Notes under the pieces: generated by a model
What the model saw: the letters and a program-made list of their open reading frames with translations, nothing else
Databases searched by the model: none
Told to the model about the DNA's origin: nothing
Part shown: piece by piece, positions 46,028-57,369 of the stretch
Position numbering within the stretch: the stretch's first letter is position 1
Layout: each line of letters opens with the position of its first letter
Source: Apoderus coryli
Lineage: Eukaryota > Arthropoda > Insecta > Coleoptera > Attelabidae
DNA length: 64,000 nt
Assembly: GCA_911728435.2 (NCBI GenBank)
Contig: OU452210.1
Span: forward strand, 1,240,001 to 1,304,000
Direction: 5' to 3'
Program-made: the position numbers and the translations under genes

Positions 46028-46400
46028 ACTTTCCCGAACAGGGATTGTATTGTGAACGCGCTAAAAAAAATTGAGATAAAGACTGATATAACTATTTTGA
46101 TGTTCCCTGATACGATTAAGACCATTTGCTGATGGAAGTGTGTCTGTACGTGTGTATGTGTGTCTGTATGTATTCTTCCACGATAGCTCCTAAACGGCTT
46201 AACCAGTTGGGCTAAATTTTGGTATATGAGTTTGAGGCAGTCCTAGGATGAAGCCATTAGATTTGGGTTGAAATAATAATAAATAATAATTGGTAGGACG
46301 TTCACTTCGCGTTCGAAGGTTACGGGTTCAAGTCCTAGCTGTGTCAATACTTTTTTTTAAATTTTGGAATAAAGTTTGTTTGTTTTTTTTTTTTCACCGG
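46028..46400 (+). mobile_element. ACTTTCCCG-tip element with tRNA-like unit (copy D)
   Basis: Starts ACTTTCCCGAACAGG and contains GAACGCGCTAAAA, GATTAAGACCATTTG, ACGATAGCTCCTAAACGGC and TTTGGTATATGAGTTTG. It then passes with a shortened middle into the tRNA-like unit at 46288-46349 (TTGGTAGGACGTTCACTTCG, GGGTTCAAGTCC) and a T-run. The right tip is not found. Confidence 0.6.
46288..46349 (+). ncRNA. tRNA-like segment inside TIR family (copy D)
   Basis: D-arm/box A-like TTGGTAGGACG, anticodon-type stem-loop TTCACTTCGCGTTCGAA, and T-arm/box B GGGTTCAAGTCC, followed by a run of eight T. The 5' acceptor strand is missing. Confidence 0.5.
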
Positions 46401-48140
46401 ATGTGATATCTATGGCATTGTCAAAATGCATGGTTGATAGCAGTTGCGGCTTGTGGCAGTTTACTGTGGTGAAGTGTAACAAAAAATAAAGTCATATACA
46501 GGTACAGCTAAAATTAATAGGGATACCTAACTCTACTTCGCCAACTGCATTGAATATTATAGGTACCTTGCCTATGGTATGGTCTTCTTAAAAAATTGAA
46601 ATAAATTTCACCATCTACCACCCTTATCGCACCGTGAGGTATTTGAACATGTGGGCATCTCGCGCCCTGAAAGTTTAATTAATATCTAGAACATATTTAC
46701 CTACTTAATAGTATTAAATAAAAAACATTTTATGAAACTGTCAATTCAATTTAACTTTATGCTGCCTGTTAGCCAATCATAATACCTACGTGTCATTCCA
46801 GGTATTAGGTATTAAAAGCTCTGCTTTTACCTTTATATTTATGAAACATTTATTTAAATCTGTATATTTTTAACAAGATTTTTTTTAACTTGTGGTTCGG
46901 TAATATCGGAAAGGTTCTATATTGATGTACTATTTCCGGGTTTATATTACTTCCGGTTATACCGGAATTAACCACCTAAGCAGTTTGTTATTTTAAAGGA
47001 CCACATTTTTTATTTTTTCTTTCAGATTCTCTATAAAATTTAAAGGCCACTTTGTTAAGCATTCCCTATACCACAACCTAACAGATTTTCCCTACAATTT
47101 TTTTTGCTAATAACTTGATTGCACTATCCATAGATTTCAATTAAATTAAAAACATCTAAGTTCGAGTAATTATGTTGCATTTTCTTGAATTTAGCCAACT
47201 GGTATGTGAAACAAACTGCACTAATATTAACAATGATATAATTGTCAATATTTGACGTTTCTGTATATGTAACGTTGATTAAGGCATTTGCCTACTAGAT
47301 GATTTCTGCAAATTGCAAATTGTATTATGGCAAAAATGTACAAAATCAAAATATTGAAGAAATGGATTATTTTAGGTATAGGGAAGTAATATTATATCAT
47401 TAAAAAGGTTATTTTTCGGCATAGTCGAATAGGTACATAACATTCCATTTAAAAAAATTGACTTCAATTCTATTAAATCTTCTTCTGCAACTGCCTGATG
47501 ACCTTGGACTATATCATTTGTCTACTCAGTATTCCCTCTAATGTATTCTAAAATTTTGCTTGATGAAATAATCATAAAAATCTTGATTTTTTGTAGAAGT
47601 CCAAAGAATATTATACATACCTTGCCTAAGTATGGATTTCTTAAAAAGTTTAATTAAGATCTAGAAGATATTTACCTACTTAATAATAATACTAAATAAA
47701 AAACATTTTATGAAACTGTCAATCAATGCTGCCTGTTAGTTGGGTTGGTTTAGGATGTTATAATTATTATTTTTACTTTTTTACTTCTAATTTTTGAATA
47801 AATTAGTTAGGTCGTTGGGTTAGTTTAGGATGCCATAATTATTATTTTATTTTTTACTTATAATTTTAAAATAAAGTAGTTATGCAGTTGGGTTAGTTTA
47901 GGAGGTTGTAATTATTATTTTTACTTTTTTATTTCAAATCCCTAAAATTCAGAATTATAAGGATAATAAATGTATAGTGCTATAAAACTAACGACCTTAC
48001 CAATATTTAAATCATATATATCAAAGAGAATAGCTTCAGAAATACCGATTGTTATTTTGTACAATAAAATGCTCATACTTAAAATGATTACTTAATTAGG
48101 GCAACTATATTGGCACGAAACAGAAGTAAATACTATAAAC
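46400..48140. repeat. Intron with two dispersed repeat copies and a short tandem array
   Basis: A 100-bp segment (AAAAAACATTTTATGAAACT, GCTGCCTGTTAG) occurs at 46675-46775 and 47645-47742. GAGGTATTTGAACATGTGGG at 46636 recurs at 58300. From 47741 three units of about 73-75 bp begin with TGGGTT(G/A)GTTTAGGA (47741, 47816, 47889), each followed by ATAATTATTATTTT. No gene is seen. Confidence 0.65.
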
Positions 48141-48152
48141 TTTTCTTTTTAG

Positions 48153-48930
48153 TGGGACATGTTTGGAGAACTTTACTTCCATCATCAGCCACATACAGCT
48201 CAAAAAGATATTGATTATAAGTCACAAATTTGAAATACACTATAGTCATCAGTAGGAAGCTACTTACCATCGATATCACATCGAGAAGAAATTTTTCTGT
48301 AGGTGAGCAATTTAAGGTTTTTAATTAATATTAATAACAAATTCTATGTGATCAACCTCACGCCAATATACAGATTAAGTTATTCAAAAAGTCGAAAAAG
48401 TTTGTTGCACAATCCATCTTCTCTTTAAAAGGCGCAATTTAATTGTCTGTTAATCAATAACGAGGAAAGCTAGTTAAAAATTCATTATGCTGGTTAACAT
48501 CTAGCACAAACATCTGAATCTTTTCACCACATCATTGTCTATAACATTGGTAATCCTAATTTGTTAATAAATTCAAAAACTAGATAAGATCATCGTATTT
48601 TACTTTCAGTCAAAAATTGTAAAATTTCATATCAACAAATATAATAAACAAGTAAAATTAAATAAATATGTTTATAACGTATAGTAGTAGTTTATACTGG
48701 TGGATCGCGATTTATGTTCATTGATTTTTTGAAAATTTCTCTTAACTCTAATTAACAATCAACTTGGAATTTTCGAATAAAAGCTTGTGTCTGGTCTCTA
48801 TATAATGTTCGGCCAGTGTCCAAGAGGTTATATTTCGAAGTTTGTCCGATCGTTCATGTTCTTTTAAGCGGGTTGGGATTTTTCTACCTATTTCTCCAAT
48901 ATACTCGTTACCAATAGAGCATCATAGTTA
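48153..48930 (-). mobile_element. Penelope-like element: GIY-YIG endonuclease end and 3' region
   Basis: The - strand at 48730-48920 reads YIGEIGRKIPTRLKEHERSD, then KLRNITSWTLAEHYIETRHK, LLFENSKLIVN and a stop. This is the GIY-YIG endonuclease tail typical of Penelope-like elements, which lies C-terminal to their RT. About 540 bp downstream on the same strand (48188-48161) CTGATGATGGAAG...CTTCTCCAAAC looks like a degraded hammerhead core, with GAAA changed to CAAA. It is 5'-truncated. Confidence 0.7.
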
Positions 48931-49079
48931 CAACAGATGTTTGGATCCTTTATTGGTCTTAAATAATCAGATAATTTTAAACAAATTGCGAATCTAGATT
49001 CAATATTAGAATTTTTCAAAATTTCTGAGATGCGCGGTCAGTTATAGCTTGTAGATATGGAAGAACGATTTGAGCCATT

Positions 49080-49200
49080 TATAGATATTGGAGAGTACAA
49101 CACACATGAGAGCGCAGCGAAACGTTGGCTAGTGTATATGCGACGAGAGATTTATCCAGAAATAATTGTTTCTATAAGTTTGCCTGTGGCAGTTTTCTCT
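49080..49200 (+). mobile_element. PLE terminal fragment
   Basis: GCGCAGCGAAACGTTGGCTAG, then TTTATCCAGAAATAATTGTT and GTGGCAGTTTTCTCTCTAAA parallel 19044-19135, the tail of the PLE remnant at 18690. No coding part is attached. Confidence 0.5.
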
Positions 49201-50630
49201 CTAAAAATAAAAAACTTTTGAACTATTTTAAATTCCTGCAAAATATATATTGCGTTATATGTCAAAAAGTATTTTGATTTCCTTTTAACTTAGTTTCAGA
49301 ATTTCAACTTTTATTATCTTATGTAAGGATATTATAATATAACCAGAGTATTACTATTAAAAATCATGGCTAAGAAAGATAAGTATAACTGGTCTCTCCC
49401 CTACTAAAATATGTGTGGTTGGCTCCAAATGTCTTCGCACGATTTTTATTTTTAAATGTATAAGAGAGTAATAGGAGTAAACTTTAATGAAATGTTTAAC
49501 GCATTTTTAACCATACAACTTTATTTTTATGACACAAATTTACAAAAAATATTATAAAATATGATTATTATTATAAGTTAATTGTTCAACAGACTGAATT
49601 AAAATGGAATATTAGATGTATACGTAACTTTTCTTACGTATGCAGTTTATTAGAATATTTATGAGCTAAGTTTATAATGTATTTAGCTATACAGGATGAT
49701 ATAACGCAGGTTCAACTCACAGGGGTTACTGAGGGATTCAAACATTAGCTAAATTTGCTCCAGGTTCCTGTTTTTATTTTTGTTAAACGAAATAACCACA
49801 TATTAAAACAACTATAATATAAGCAATGAGTGTCCAAATATTTAAGTTCCCTCTCACTGGCAGTTTAAAAAATTTGATTTTGAATAGAAATACTAATTAA
49901 TCTAGAAGTCTTTAAAATGCACTCACCCACAGTTTGGATAATTTTTCCAATGGAAGCTTAGTTTCTTTCTTCGGAGTTGAAGAGTTTAATTGCCTTGCTC
50001 GAAACTCGAGTTGTGGAAATAATGGTGGAGGTAACTTAATTAAGGTTTTAACATCGTTTTTTAACATTTCTGTTGCAATTTTCAATGTTCAAGTTGGAGC
50101 CGACCATCTGAACAAGTGCGTTCTTTTAATTTCGATTATCTCTTCTTAAAATGGGAATTCTAAGGTAGCAAACTCTGCTGGTAGAAAAGCTATCCATTGA
50201 TTTGATTCACTTAACTTTTGAAAATATTTTTTTTTTCATAATAACTTGAGTTTACTGTTACGATGATGTGATGTTAATGATTGTCTTGAATCTCTATCTA
50301 GTCTTTTATTTCCATTTCATCACATAAATGCAGCACGTGTGAAACCATTTTCATTCACAGTGTACCAGAAAATATGTAGTGCAAATTAGTTTTTCCGAGA
50401 AAGTTACTTGTTAATTATAGATTAATTTATCGCTTTATATAGAGCTTCAAACCATATAGGAAGATAATAATGGCAGTATAGATTAAAAGCTATAGAAAGT
50501 TGGAGGTATACGAAGTTTTCGAAGTAAGCCTTATTGTTAATGCATCAGAGCTAAATTAAGTTTTTATTCTACTTGTTTTGTAGTTGGAATATTCATAGTC
50601 ATTTTCAGATATTTGTCATTTTCGTTAGGT
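49201..50630. other. Intron, no recognised gene
   Basis: AT-rich sequence with small open frames lacking motifs. I see nothing that I can assign. Confidence 0.4.
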
Positions 50631-50634
50631 TGTA

Positions 50635-51060
50635 CAGGGTGGGCATTTTATTAGGGGTCTAACCTTTTCTGATAAACTACAGAAAAAAATGTTATTACAA
50701 AAGTTTCTTAGTTTGAAAGAATTTTTTAATTATTTGAGTGTTAATAATACAATCCGAAAATGCTGCACCGACTTTAAAACCAGAATTTCAAATGGAACAC
50801 CCTATATATTTTTATATTTCTTGGAATAAATAAAGGTAATTTCCCTAAGAACTGCCTATTGGAATTTTGTGTAATTTGGACAGAAATTAAGATGATGTAT
50901 TTTATTCAAAAATTGATGAACTCCGCAAAAAATGTCTGTATGATGTCAGTAGTTAAAATTATATGATAAAATTTTACCCATAACTTAAGAAGGCTACATT
51001 CTAACGATCTATAGCAGCTAGCTGTTGTAAATTTATACAGGTTGTCCCAGATCATCAGAA
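50635..51060. repeat. ACAGGGTG-type repeat remnant
   Basis: Starts GTACAGGGTGGGCATTTTAT and contains ACACCCTATATATTTTT near 50800. It ends near TTTATACAGGTTGTCCC at 51033. It is similar in style to the Tc1-like non-autonomous ends at 53031 and 60902, but no clean inverted repeat could be drawn. Confidence 0.3.
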
Positions 51061-51098
51061 AAATTTGTGGCAAGAGGATGTAATGGACCTGTTATTTC

Positions 51099-51540
51099 TT
51101 GTCCAGCCATCGTTTTTGAACTTTGTTTCTCCGAGCATATTGCCTGCTCACACTAGATGTCGCCAAAAACATTTTGTTGTCATTCGTCTCTCGTCCTAGT
51201 ATAACCTCTTCGTAAATGTTGCCGATCCCCACTGATGAGTTGAGGATCAACGAAACGGCCCGGTGAATGGTGAAAGCATGGTAGTGTGAAGCAAATTTCC
51301 AACATAACTTAAAGTCTTCTTACTTTATGTAACAAGCAATTCATAAATAAAACCTCCCGCCAGGGAATTTGAGCGTATCTAGTGTTTGCAATAGGATATA
51401 ATGAAGTTGTTACTTCTTGTGCGGCCATCGCTTGTGAACTTTGTTTTACCGGGCATATTGCCTGCTCATACTGTCGCCACAAACATCTTGTTGTCATTCG
51501 TCTCTCGTGCTAGTATAAGCTCTTCGTAAATGTTGGAAAT
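51099..51540 (+). repeat. Pair of ~120-bp direct repeats around a hammerhead-like core
   Basis: Copies at 51099-51220 and 51413-51533 share GCCATCG, GAACTTTGTTT, CATATTGCCTGCTCA, CATT(C)GTCTCTCGT, CTAGTATAA and CTTCGTAAATGTTG. They are 314 bp apart. Between them lie the core at 51232-51256 and a stretch that matches, reversed, 12370-12450. The right copy diverges exactly where the left one enters the core region. It is the same family as 12360-12545. Confidence 0.7.
51232..51256 (+). ncRNA. Hammerhead-ribozyme-like core, best formed in the window
   Basis: CTGATGA, then stem II GTTGA / TCAAC with loop GGA (five perfect pairs, no extra base), then GAAAC. The core strands are exact. A possible stem I pairs CCCCA upstream with TGGTG near 51266. 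The position expected for the cleavable base appears to be G, which would prevent cleavage unless the pairing differs from my reading. Confidence 0.5.
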
Positions 51541-51559
51541 TTGAATCACACATATCCTA

Positions 51560-52250
51560 ATCTTCTTTTTGAACTTATTGATGGCTTCAATTTAATTCGA
51601 GTGAATAGAGCTGTGAAATGGTCGTACTAAATCTTTTCCATTAACTCGAATTTTCGCAACACGCGCAACCTCTCGTCCAGGAAATACTTCTAATTCTCAA
51701 GCCATATTATGCGAATTTATTCGTTTATGAGCATTTGATGCTGTTCTAAAATCAGTTTGTTTACTAAACTATGGTTTGAAGGTAAAATATTATATTTAAA
51801 ATTAAAATCTTCATCTGCAAATAAAATTTTTGTCTTAACTCTATAAATACCTTCTTTGTCTTTAAAACGGTCATATTCTTAAAAAATTTTTTTTTGTTTC
51901 TGTCTGAATCCACCATATTAATTTATATTCTGCATATTCAGTTTTTCCGCATATTAAATTTGTATATCGCGATCGTAGAAATAATATGTGAATATTTATT
52001 TAATTTATTAAAACCTTCACTAATTTTTTCTTGCATAATTAAAGTATTCACGGTTTTTTTTATTGCCATTTCCAACTCAATCTTCGAACAAACGATGTCT
52101 GTTTTTGGTCAGTTTTCTTCTGATTCTCTTAACCAGTTTGGCCCATACCACCACTTTGATTCCAAAAGAACTTTTATGCTACAACCTCTCGAAGGAACAT
52201 CAGCTGCATTCATTGTTCTCGGTGCCAGTTTTCTGGTTTGCTGACAGTTT
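51560..52250 (-). pseudogene. BEL/Pao pol remnant (RNase H end, integrase N-terminus, C-terminus)
   Basis: Reading down from 52250: ADVPSRGCSIKVLLESKWWY and GPNWLRESEENWPKTDI, the post-RNase H block of BEL/Pao. A low-similarity stretch follows, then FKDKEGIYRVKTKILFADED with FNFKYNILPSNH (zinc-finger side of integrase). The last part, ELEVFPGREVARVAKIRVNG and KDLVRPFHSSI, is at 51600-51710. The integrase catalytic core is deleted between these. It differs from the BEL fragment at 45160 (VFPGREV against VHPGTDG), so two BEL lineages are present. Confidence 0.75.
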
Positions 52251-52275
52251 AAATTTCATTCACTACATCCCCACC

Positions 52276-52690
52276 AGGGATGCCAATTGTTATGTCTTAG
52301 GATATAGCTACACAGATGTATTTATCATTTGTGCCCAAAATGTTTGTGATCTAATATTTCGTATCTAACGTGCAATAAAGCTCTAGCAGTCTCCACAACT
52401 TTTCGGTTGTCTCTTTCACAACAGCCATTATGTTGTAGTGTATAATAATTATATTATAATAAAGTAAATTAATATCTGTCTTATTTATGCCAAGATGGCC
52501 AAGAATTTTTTTACTCCTTTTTTTTTTTACTGCTAAAGTTTGTTCTGAACAATAACTAATAGTGATAACTAGAAAATGACTCTTCAAAAGGGCCACATAA
52601 ATCAGTTTCCGTTACATGCGTCATTAAACTATTTTAACAGAAAAGTTAAAAAAAACTGAAGTCTCTTTTCTTTTTAAAAGTACTAATTGG
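52276..52690 (-). pseudogene. Ty1/copia integrase fragment
   Basis: The - strand at 52370-52450 reads HNGCCERDNRKVVETARALL. This is the copia integrase block (QNGxxERxNRTxxExARxML) that contains the catalytic Glu. The upstream part near 52560-52620 gives THVTETDLCGPFEES (copia DxCGPM block). Stops and frameshifts occur between. An ACATAACAATTGGCATCC sequence on the - strand at 52278-52297 also occurs at 56280-56297 beside a copia-type gag start. Confidence 0.65.
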
Positions 52691-53030
52691 TCAAATTCTA
52701 AAAAGAATCTGTATTAACAAAAATATGTTTAAAAATAGTGTATGATTAAATTCATCCTTTATTTTTTAAATAAATGTTATTCAGTAACATCTACAAAATA
52801 AAATTATTGTCATTATTCCGTCCTAAGAATGGCCTCAAATTTGACAAAATGTCTACATCTCAAATGCCAAAAAGGAGACTCAAATTACGATTGAGACTCG
52901 GTATAAAATATCTGCAAACCAGTCGTAACATTGCTAACCATATTATGGCGTGCATAAATTCTTTGATATGAGAGAAACAAAATTTGCTAAAAAAGCTGAC
53001 AAATAATGTTAGCAATATGGCACATATATG

Positions 53031-54130
53031 TATACAGGGTGAGTCGATAAAAATGGGCCTAGCTCTAAGAGTGTAATCTATGCATCAAAATAATAAGAAA
53101 AAACTAAAATGTTGTTATCCAATATTCATTTGTTTTCAAGTTATAAGGCAAAAACAAAATATTGCATTAATGTCTTTCCTGTAATAAATGTTATTATTTG
53201 CTTTTGATTGTTGTGCAGTATAAAAGGTTACATTGATTCACCGTTAACTTTCGGATTTGTAACATCTTAATTTTATAAAATGTCACAGATTTATTCACAT
53301 CTCGAATACGCCAATATGGTTTTTATGTATGGGTTGTGTTCTAGATTTAGTGGAAGAAGATGCGACGACAAGCTCACGAAGAATTGTAAATCAGTAAAAA
53401 GAGTGATCAATACGCTTCACGAGCAAGGCTTCTACCCGTACCATGTACAGAATCCTTAACCTGAAGACTATGCCAAGCGTAGGCAATTTTGTGAGTGGAT
53501 AATTAATCGTCGTCTTTTACCTCACATACTTTTTACTGACGAAGCTACATCCACCCGTGACGGCATCAATAACAGTCGAAACTCCCATGTATGGTCGGAC
53601 GAAAATCCTCACGCAATACACCAAAGTAATTTTCAACACAGATTTTCAGTAAACGTGTGGTGCGGCATGAACGATAATAGTTAAATTAACCCTTTTCTTT
53701 TGGAAAATCGTCTTACAGGGGATCACTATTTAAGTTTTTTAGAATATGAATTGGAAGGACTACTGGGCAGATTACTTTAAACATCAGAACTGAAATGTCG
53801 CAGTGGTCCTATTAGTTGGCTTCCTACCACGCCGTTGGGTTGGGTTGGGTTGGGTAAAAGTAGTTACTGGGGATGCATTAGTTAAACGCATTCGAAATAT
53901 TGAGTGCAGAATATTAAAGAAAGCAAGGAGGTATTTTTGAAAATTTGCTAAACCAGTAATTTATTTCAAACAATGTTAATGTTTGATATTTTGGTTTAAC
54001 AATATTTTTGTTATTTTATTTATCGCTGTAACTTGAAAACAAATGAATATTGGATTACAACATTTGCTTTTTTTCTTATTATTTTGATACCCTTAGAGTT
54101 AGGCCCATTCCTCTCGACTCACCCTGTATA
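53031..54130 (+). mobile_element. Tc1/IS630-like element with TIRs and broken transposase
   Basis: The ends TATACAGGGTGAGTCGATAA and its reverse (CTCGACTCACCCTGTATA) form inverted repeats of about 40-45 bp continuing through GGGCCTA(G)CTCTAAGAG, with TA at both flanks. The interior (53280-53780) encodes a degraded transposase: SVKRVINTLHEQGFYPYHVQ, EDYAKRRQFCEWI, LPHILFTDEATSTRDGINNS (Asp of the DDE triad), HVWSDENPHAIHQSNFQHRF and SVNVWCGM. Stops at about 53458 and 53683 and loss of the third acidic block show that it is dead. A (TTGGG)4 run interrupts it near 53837-53857. Confidence 0.8.
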
Positions 54131-54179
54131 AGTTACCAAGAAGTCTAACATATAAAGAATGTTTTTACGATACCCAAAG

Positions 54180-54420
54180 TCATTTCAAAAGTGAAACTTG
54201 ACTTGATTGAAGATAGATAATCAAAATGTAAACAATTTCTGAAGAAATCCATATATCGAGGAGTGAATAACATCTCTGAATAAAACACAAACACAAAATG
54301 TGGAGCAGACGTGATCCATATATCGAGGAGTGAAGGAGATCTCTGAATAAACCACGTCTGCTGCACAAAATGTGGAAAATATTAAAAAAAGTGTATAACA
54401 CTCGGCTCAAACATTATATT
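54180..54420. repeat. Duplicated ~67-bp unit
   Basis: ATCCATATATCGAGGAGTGA and ATCTCTGAATAAA occur at 54247-54285 and 54314-54352, each followed by CACAAAATGTGGA. It is a local tandem duplication; the open - strand frames are repeat translations. Confidence 0.75.
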
Positions 54421-54824
54421 GCGGTCCGCGTAAAAAATGTATTAGATTGCAAATCTTACGAAGTAACAAATTAAGCTTAATAAAACAAGAATATTCAAAT
54501 AGCTTTTTCAAATGTCCATCATTACACGTGTCTTTCGAATAAATGTTTTAAGCGACGTTTTTCCCTCTTCACCTGTGAAATCAAGTAGCTAGGACGGGCG
54601 CTAATATTTTCCTAGTTTATCTTTTCCCATCTGCCCCTAATACATTTGTTCTAACTTTCACCACTTTGTGCACTTTATTAATCCATTTTTGTAGTTATGG
54701 TTTCTCTTCATAGGAAATACCACTTAAATCGTTAAGATTATTTATAATTTATCTGATGTTACATAGAAAGTTTAGTTTTAAACTTAAATAGTTTCTTTGC
54801 GTGTATTTTTATCGCTGCACCCAG

Positions 54825-54920
54825 AGGGCAGGCTACAAACGGGACCTTCCACTGAAAACGTCGAGGAAGAGGACGAGACTGATGATTATGAAGATCCATT
54901 TCGAGGTCCACCGCATGGAG
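54825..54920 (+). CDS. Smoc: SMOC/pentagone-like gene, acidic linker exon
   Basis: A 96-bp exon between acceptor CGCTGCACCCAG and donor GGAG|GTATGT, phase 1 on both sides. Joined to 33161 it reads EGRLQTGPSTENVEEEDETD, then DYEDPFRGPPHG, open throughout. The acidic, Pro/Gly-containing sequence fits an unstructured linker between the EC domain and the next module. Evidence is the matched phases, consensus splice sites, non-TE composition and position between two better exons; no domain is recognised within it. Confidence 0.7.
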
Positions 54921-55029
54921 GTATGTTATTTTATATTTGATGAAATAGTTTATATTAAAATTATAGCCTTATATGAGAGTTACGTTCAAAGTGTTTATAA
55001 TACTCCGAGTCTTAGAAGTGCAGTTCTGA

Positions 55030-55955
55030 TATTAAATTAACGAAATTATGAAATAGTTGCCTAAATTTTGTTGTTAAATTTTCAAGTATTTAGTTTCTTA
55101 GCTTTTTATACTTCACATTAGAGTTCCAAACTATCATCAAAGCTGCTTTACAACAATAGGGTACTTTTGATATTTGCCTCCATCATTCTCAAGGGAATTG
55201 CGTTTAAAAGTTACAAACATGTAGTACGGCGACAGCCGCGACTTTAATGCAAAATCATCAGTTCGAAGGACCATTTAATGATAGGTTTTATGCCTATGCT
55301 TTAGTTATTTATTGTTAACACTTTTTTGGATAAAAAACCAGAAATATTTTTTTCTATTTATTGTATACGTCATACCAATTTAACTGTTGTATACAGAATG
55401 CCTAATAATTGCGCGAGTTATGTACCCACATTTCTAGAATCCAGTAAACTAAGCAACTATATTATAAGATACTTAATATACTGTAATATCATGTTTTACT
55501 TACGAATGCATAACATAATTTACCTTTGTAGTTATAATAAAATAAATTTCATTCTTGTTTGTTACTTCCAAGTTTAAACATTAAAGATTGCGATAGCGGG
55601 GACAGATTGGTCTCACATCGAAAAATTCTAAATTCACTTTCTTATTTTCTAAATACATAAGTATTTTTTTACCTATCATTAAAATATCTATACGCATCTA
55701 ACAAAAATAACATCACATTCAAAATACATAATTAGTATATAGCGCGGTCTTATACATTTTTAAACAAAAGTAAAAGATTTTTACTTTTAACCTAAAATTA
55801 TATTTTGTGAGAGTATAAGTGCAATAAACCTAACACCCAGTAAATTCATTGCATTGTATTTTTTCTTTATTGTCAATACAGAAGTGTCAAAATAATCTAG
55901 TAGTTGGCCGTGTTGCTGTGATTAATATTTTTCTTTAAAACGATTTTCACCACCC
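55030..55955. other. Intron with dispersed repeat pieces
   Basis: 55160-55205 (CTTTTGATATTTGCCTCCAT) is a piece of the ACTTTCCCG-tip family. 55680-55860 repeats 20600-20770. No gene is seen. Confidence 0.5.
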
Positions 55956-55959
55956 TTTC

Positions 55960-56300
55960 TTGTGAACTTGATGGTTGCGCTGTCACAGAACTTGATACAT
56001 CAAAAAATCATTCTTAAATCCTCTGCAGTTTCGATCTCTGAACTTAACTCGTCGTCAGATGTAGTTTCGAAAGATACGATCAAATTTATGATTTTTTCGT
56101 CTGATTCAAATAGGCTCTTAGATTTGTCTTCAAGTTGCACCATCACCGTTTGAAGTGTTATTCTATCTACCTCTCTGATTTGTGTTGCAGTATCAACTTC
56201 TTTGGCCTTGTTTGTAAAAAATCGTTCTTTCACTGCAGATCTTCTTTAATGTTTCAATATTCGACATATTTAATTAAAGGATGCCAATTGTTATGTCTTG
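55960..56300 (-). pseudogene. Ty1/copia 5' end: primer-binding region and gag start
   Basis: Reading down from 56300 on the - strand, CAAGACATAACA ends an LTR-like sequence, ATTGGCATCC follows as a primer-binding-site-like segment, then ATG with SNIETLKKICSERTIF. A frame change leads to REVDRITLQTVMVQLEDKSK and ETTSDDELSSEIETAEDLRM. A short acidic gag N-terminus directly after the primer-binding site is the usual copia layout. Only the start of gag remains. The LTR would extend above 56290, but its far end was not found. Confidence 0.5.
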
Positions 56301-56516
56301 TGTATTAAGTAAATATACTTTTAGTTTCTGGCTGACGTTTTTTATTAAACTCAATGAAGTGACATTAAATGTCAAACATACAATGCAAATTCTTAAAATA
56401 AAAATATCAACACTGGGCGTTTCTATACCCAACACCTTACTATGAAACCCCTTATAGGTATCCTCAATCTTATTCCGAAAACCTCTATTTAGCATATAAA
56501 TATTTCCAATAATGAG

Positions 56517-57010
56517 TGCGTTGATTTACTGCAGAGTCTTTTGATTGATATTTCAATAAACTTATACAATGTTCATATGAATAATTTAATAAATCTACGA
56601 AAAATATCCTTAGAACAAAACTTTTTCAAATTTGATAATAAATATTACAAACAACGCGTAGGGTTTGTCATGGGCGTCTTCAATTTTAACCGAAATATGT
56701 ATGTCCGAAATCGATAATAGGATTCTCAATGACAAAATTCAAGGTACGAAAATCCGTTACTTTAGGAGGTATGTTGATGACATCATAATTATCTATAACG
56801 GTACAGATGAATACCGTCACATTTATGAACAACATCCACTCTCGCATCCTTCACCCATGAAATCGAAAATAATACTATCATTCCATACTTAGACTTGTTA
56901 CTACTTAGGTTGGATTCCTCTATCTCTTTTTCAATATATCACAAACCAACATCAACATATTCAATTATTCCCTTTCACTCCAACCACCCACCCTCACATA
57001 AAATGGCTTC
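56517..57010 (+). pseudogene. Penelope-like reverse transcriptase fragment
   Basis: The frame sequence reads FFKFDNKYYKQRVGFVMG, then a one-base shift, SSILTEICMSEIDNRILNDK and IRYFRRYVDDIIIIYNGTDE. A second shift leads to IENNTIPYLDLLLLRLDSSI and SIYHKPTSTYSIIPFHSNHP. YxQxxGxxMGSPLS...RYVDDI...YLDL is the palm region of PLE reverse transcriptases, and the catalytic YVDD is at about 56770-56785. It is truncated on both sides and frameshifted. About 360 bp downstream lies a hammerhead-like core at 57370, with a MITE between. Confidence 0.75.
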
Positions 57011-57040
57011 ATTAATTTTTCTACCGACTTATATATTATT

Positions 57041-57297
57041 ATTGTATTAAGGCCACCTCGAGGAAAATTATATTTTAAGATTTATAAAAAAAACATATTT
57101 CAAAAAATTGTAAAGTAATTAAAATAAAATAATGATTAATTAAAAAATGTTTTTGATTTTTCTTTTTATAGATCATTAGGACGTTGAAAATGTTATAATG
57201 ATTTTATTTTAGTTTAAGTTATAATTTTGGAAATATGTTTTTTATACCTAATTCTTAAAATATAATTTCCCTCGAGGTGACCTTAATACAATTTTAC
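57041..57297. mobile_element. MITE with about 45-bp TIRs
   Basis: ATTGTATTAAGGCCACCTCG at the left and CGAGGTGACCTTAATACAAT at the right are inverted repeats. They continue inward through AGG(A/G)AAATTATATTTTAAGA. The element is about 257 bp and non-coding. It is inserted in the PLE sequence between the RT fragment and the hammerhead-like core. Confidence 0.75.
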
Positions 57298-57369
57298 TAT
57301 TGTCTTGAGACAATTAATGTTTACACAATGTAATTGAGCTTTTCAAAAAAAAATGTGTTAATTTGACCA

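Noticed and set aside
52063..52368. 101-codon hydrophobic frame on the + strand
   Set aside because: It is antisense to BEL RNase H/integrase sequence on the - strand.
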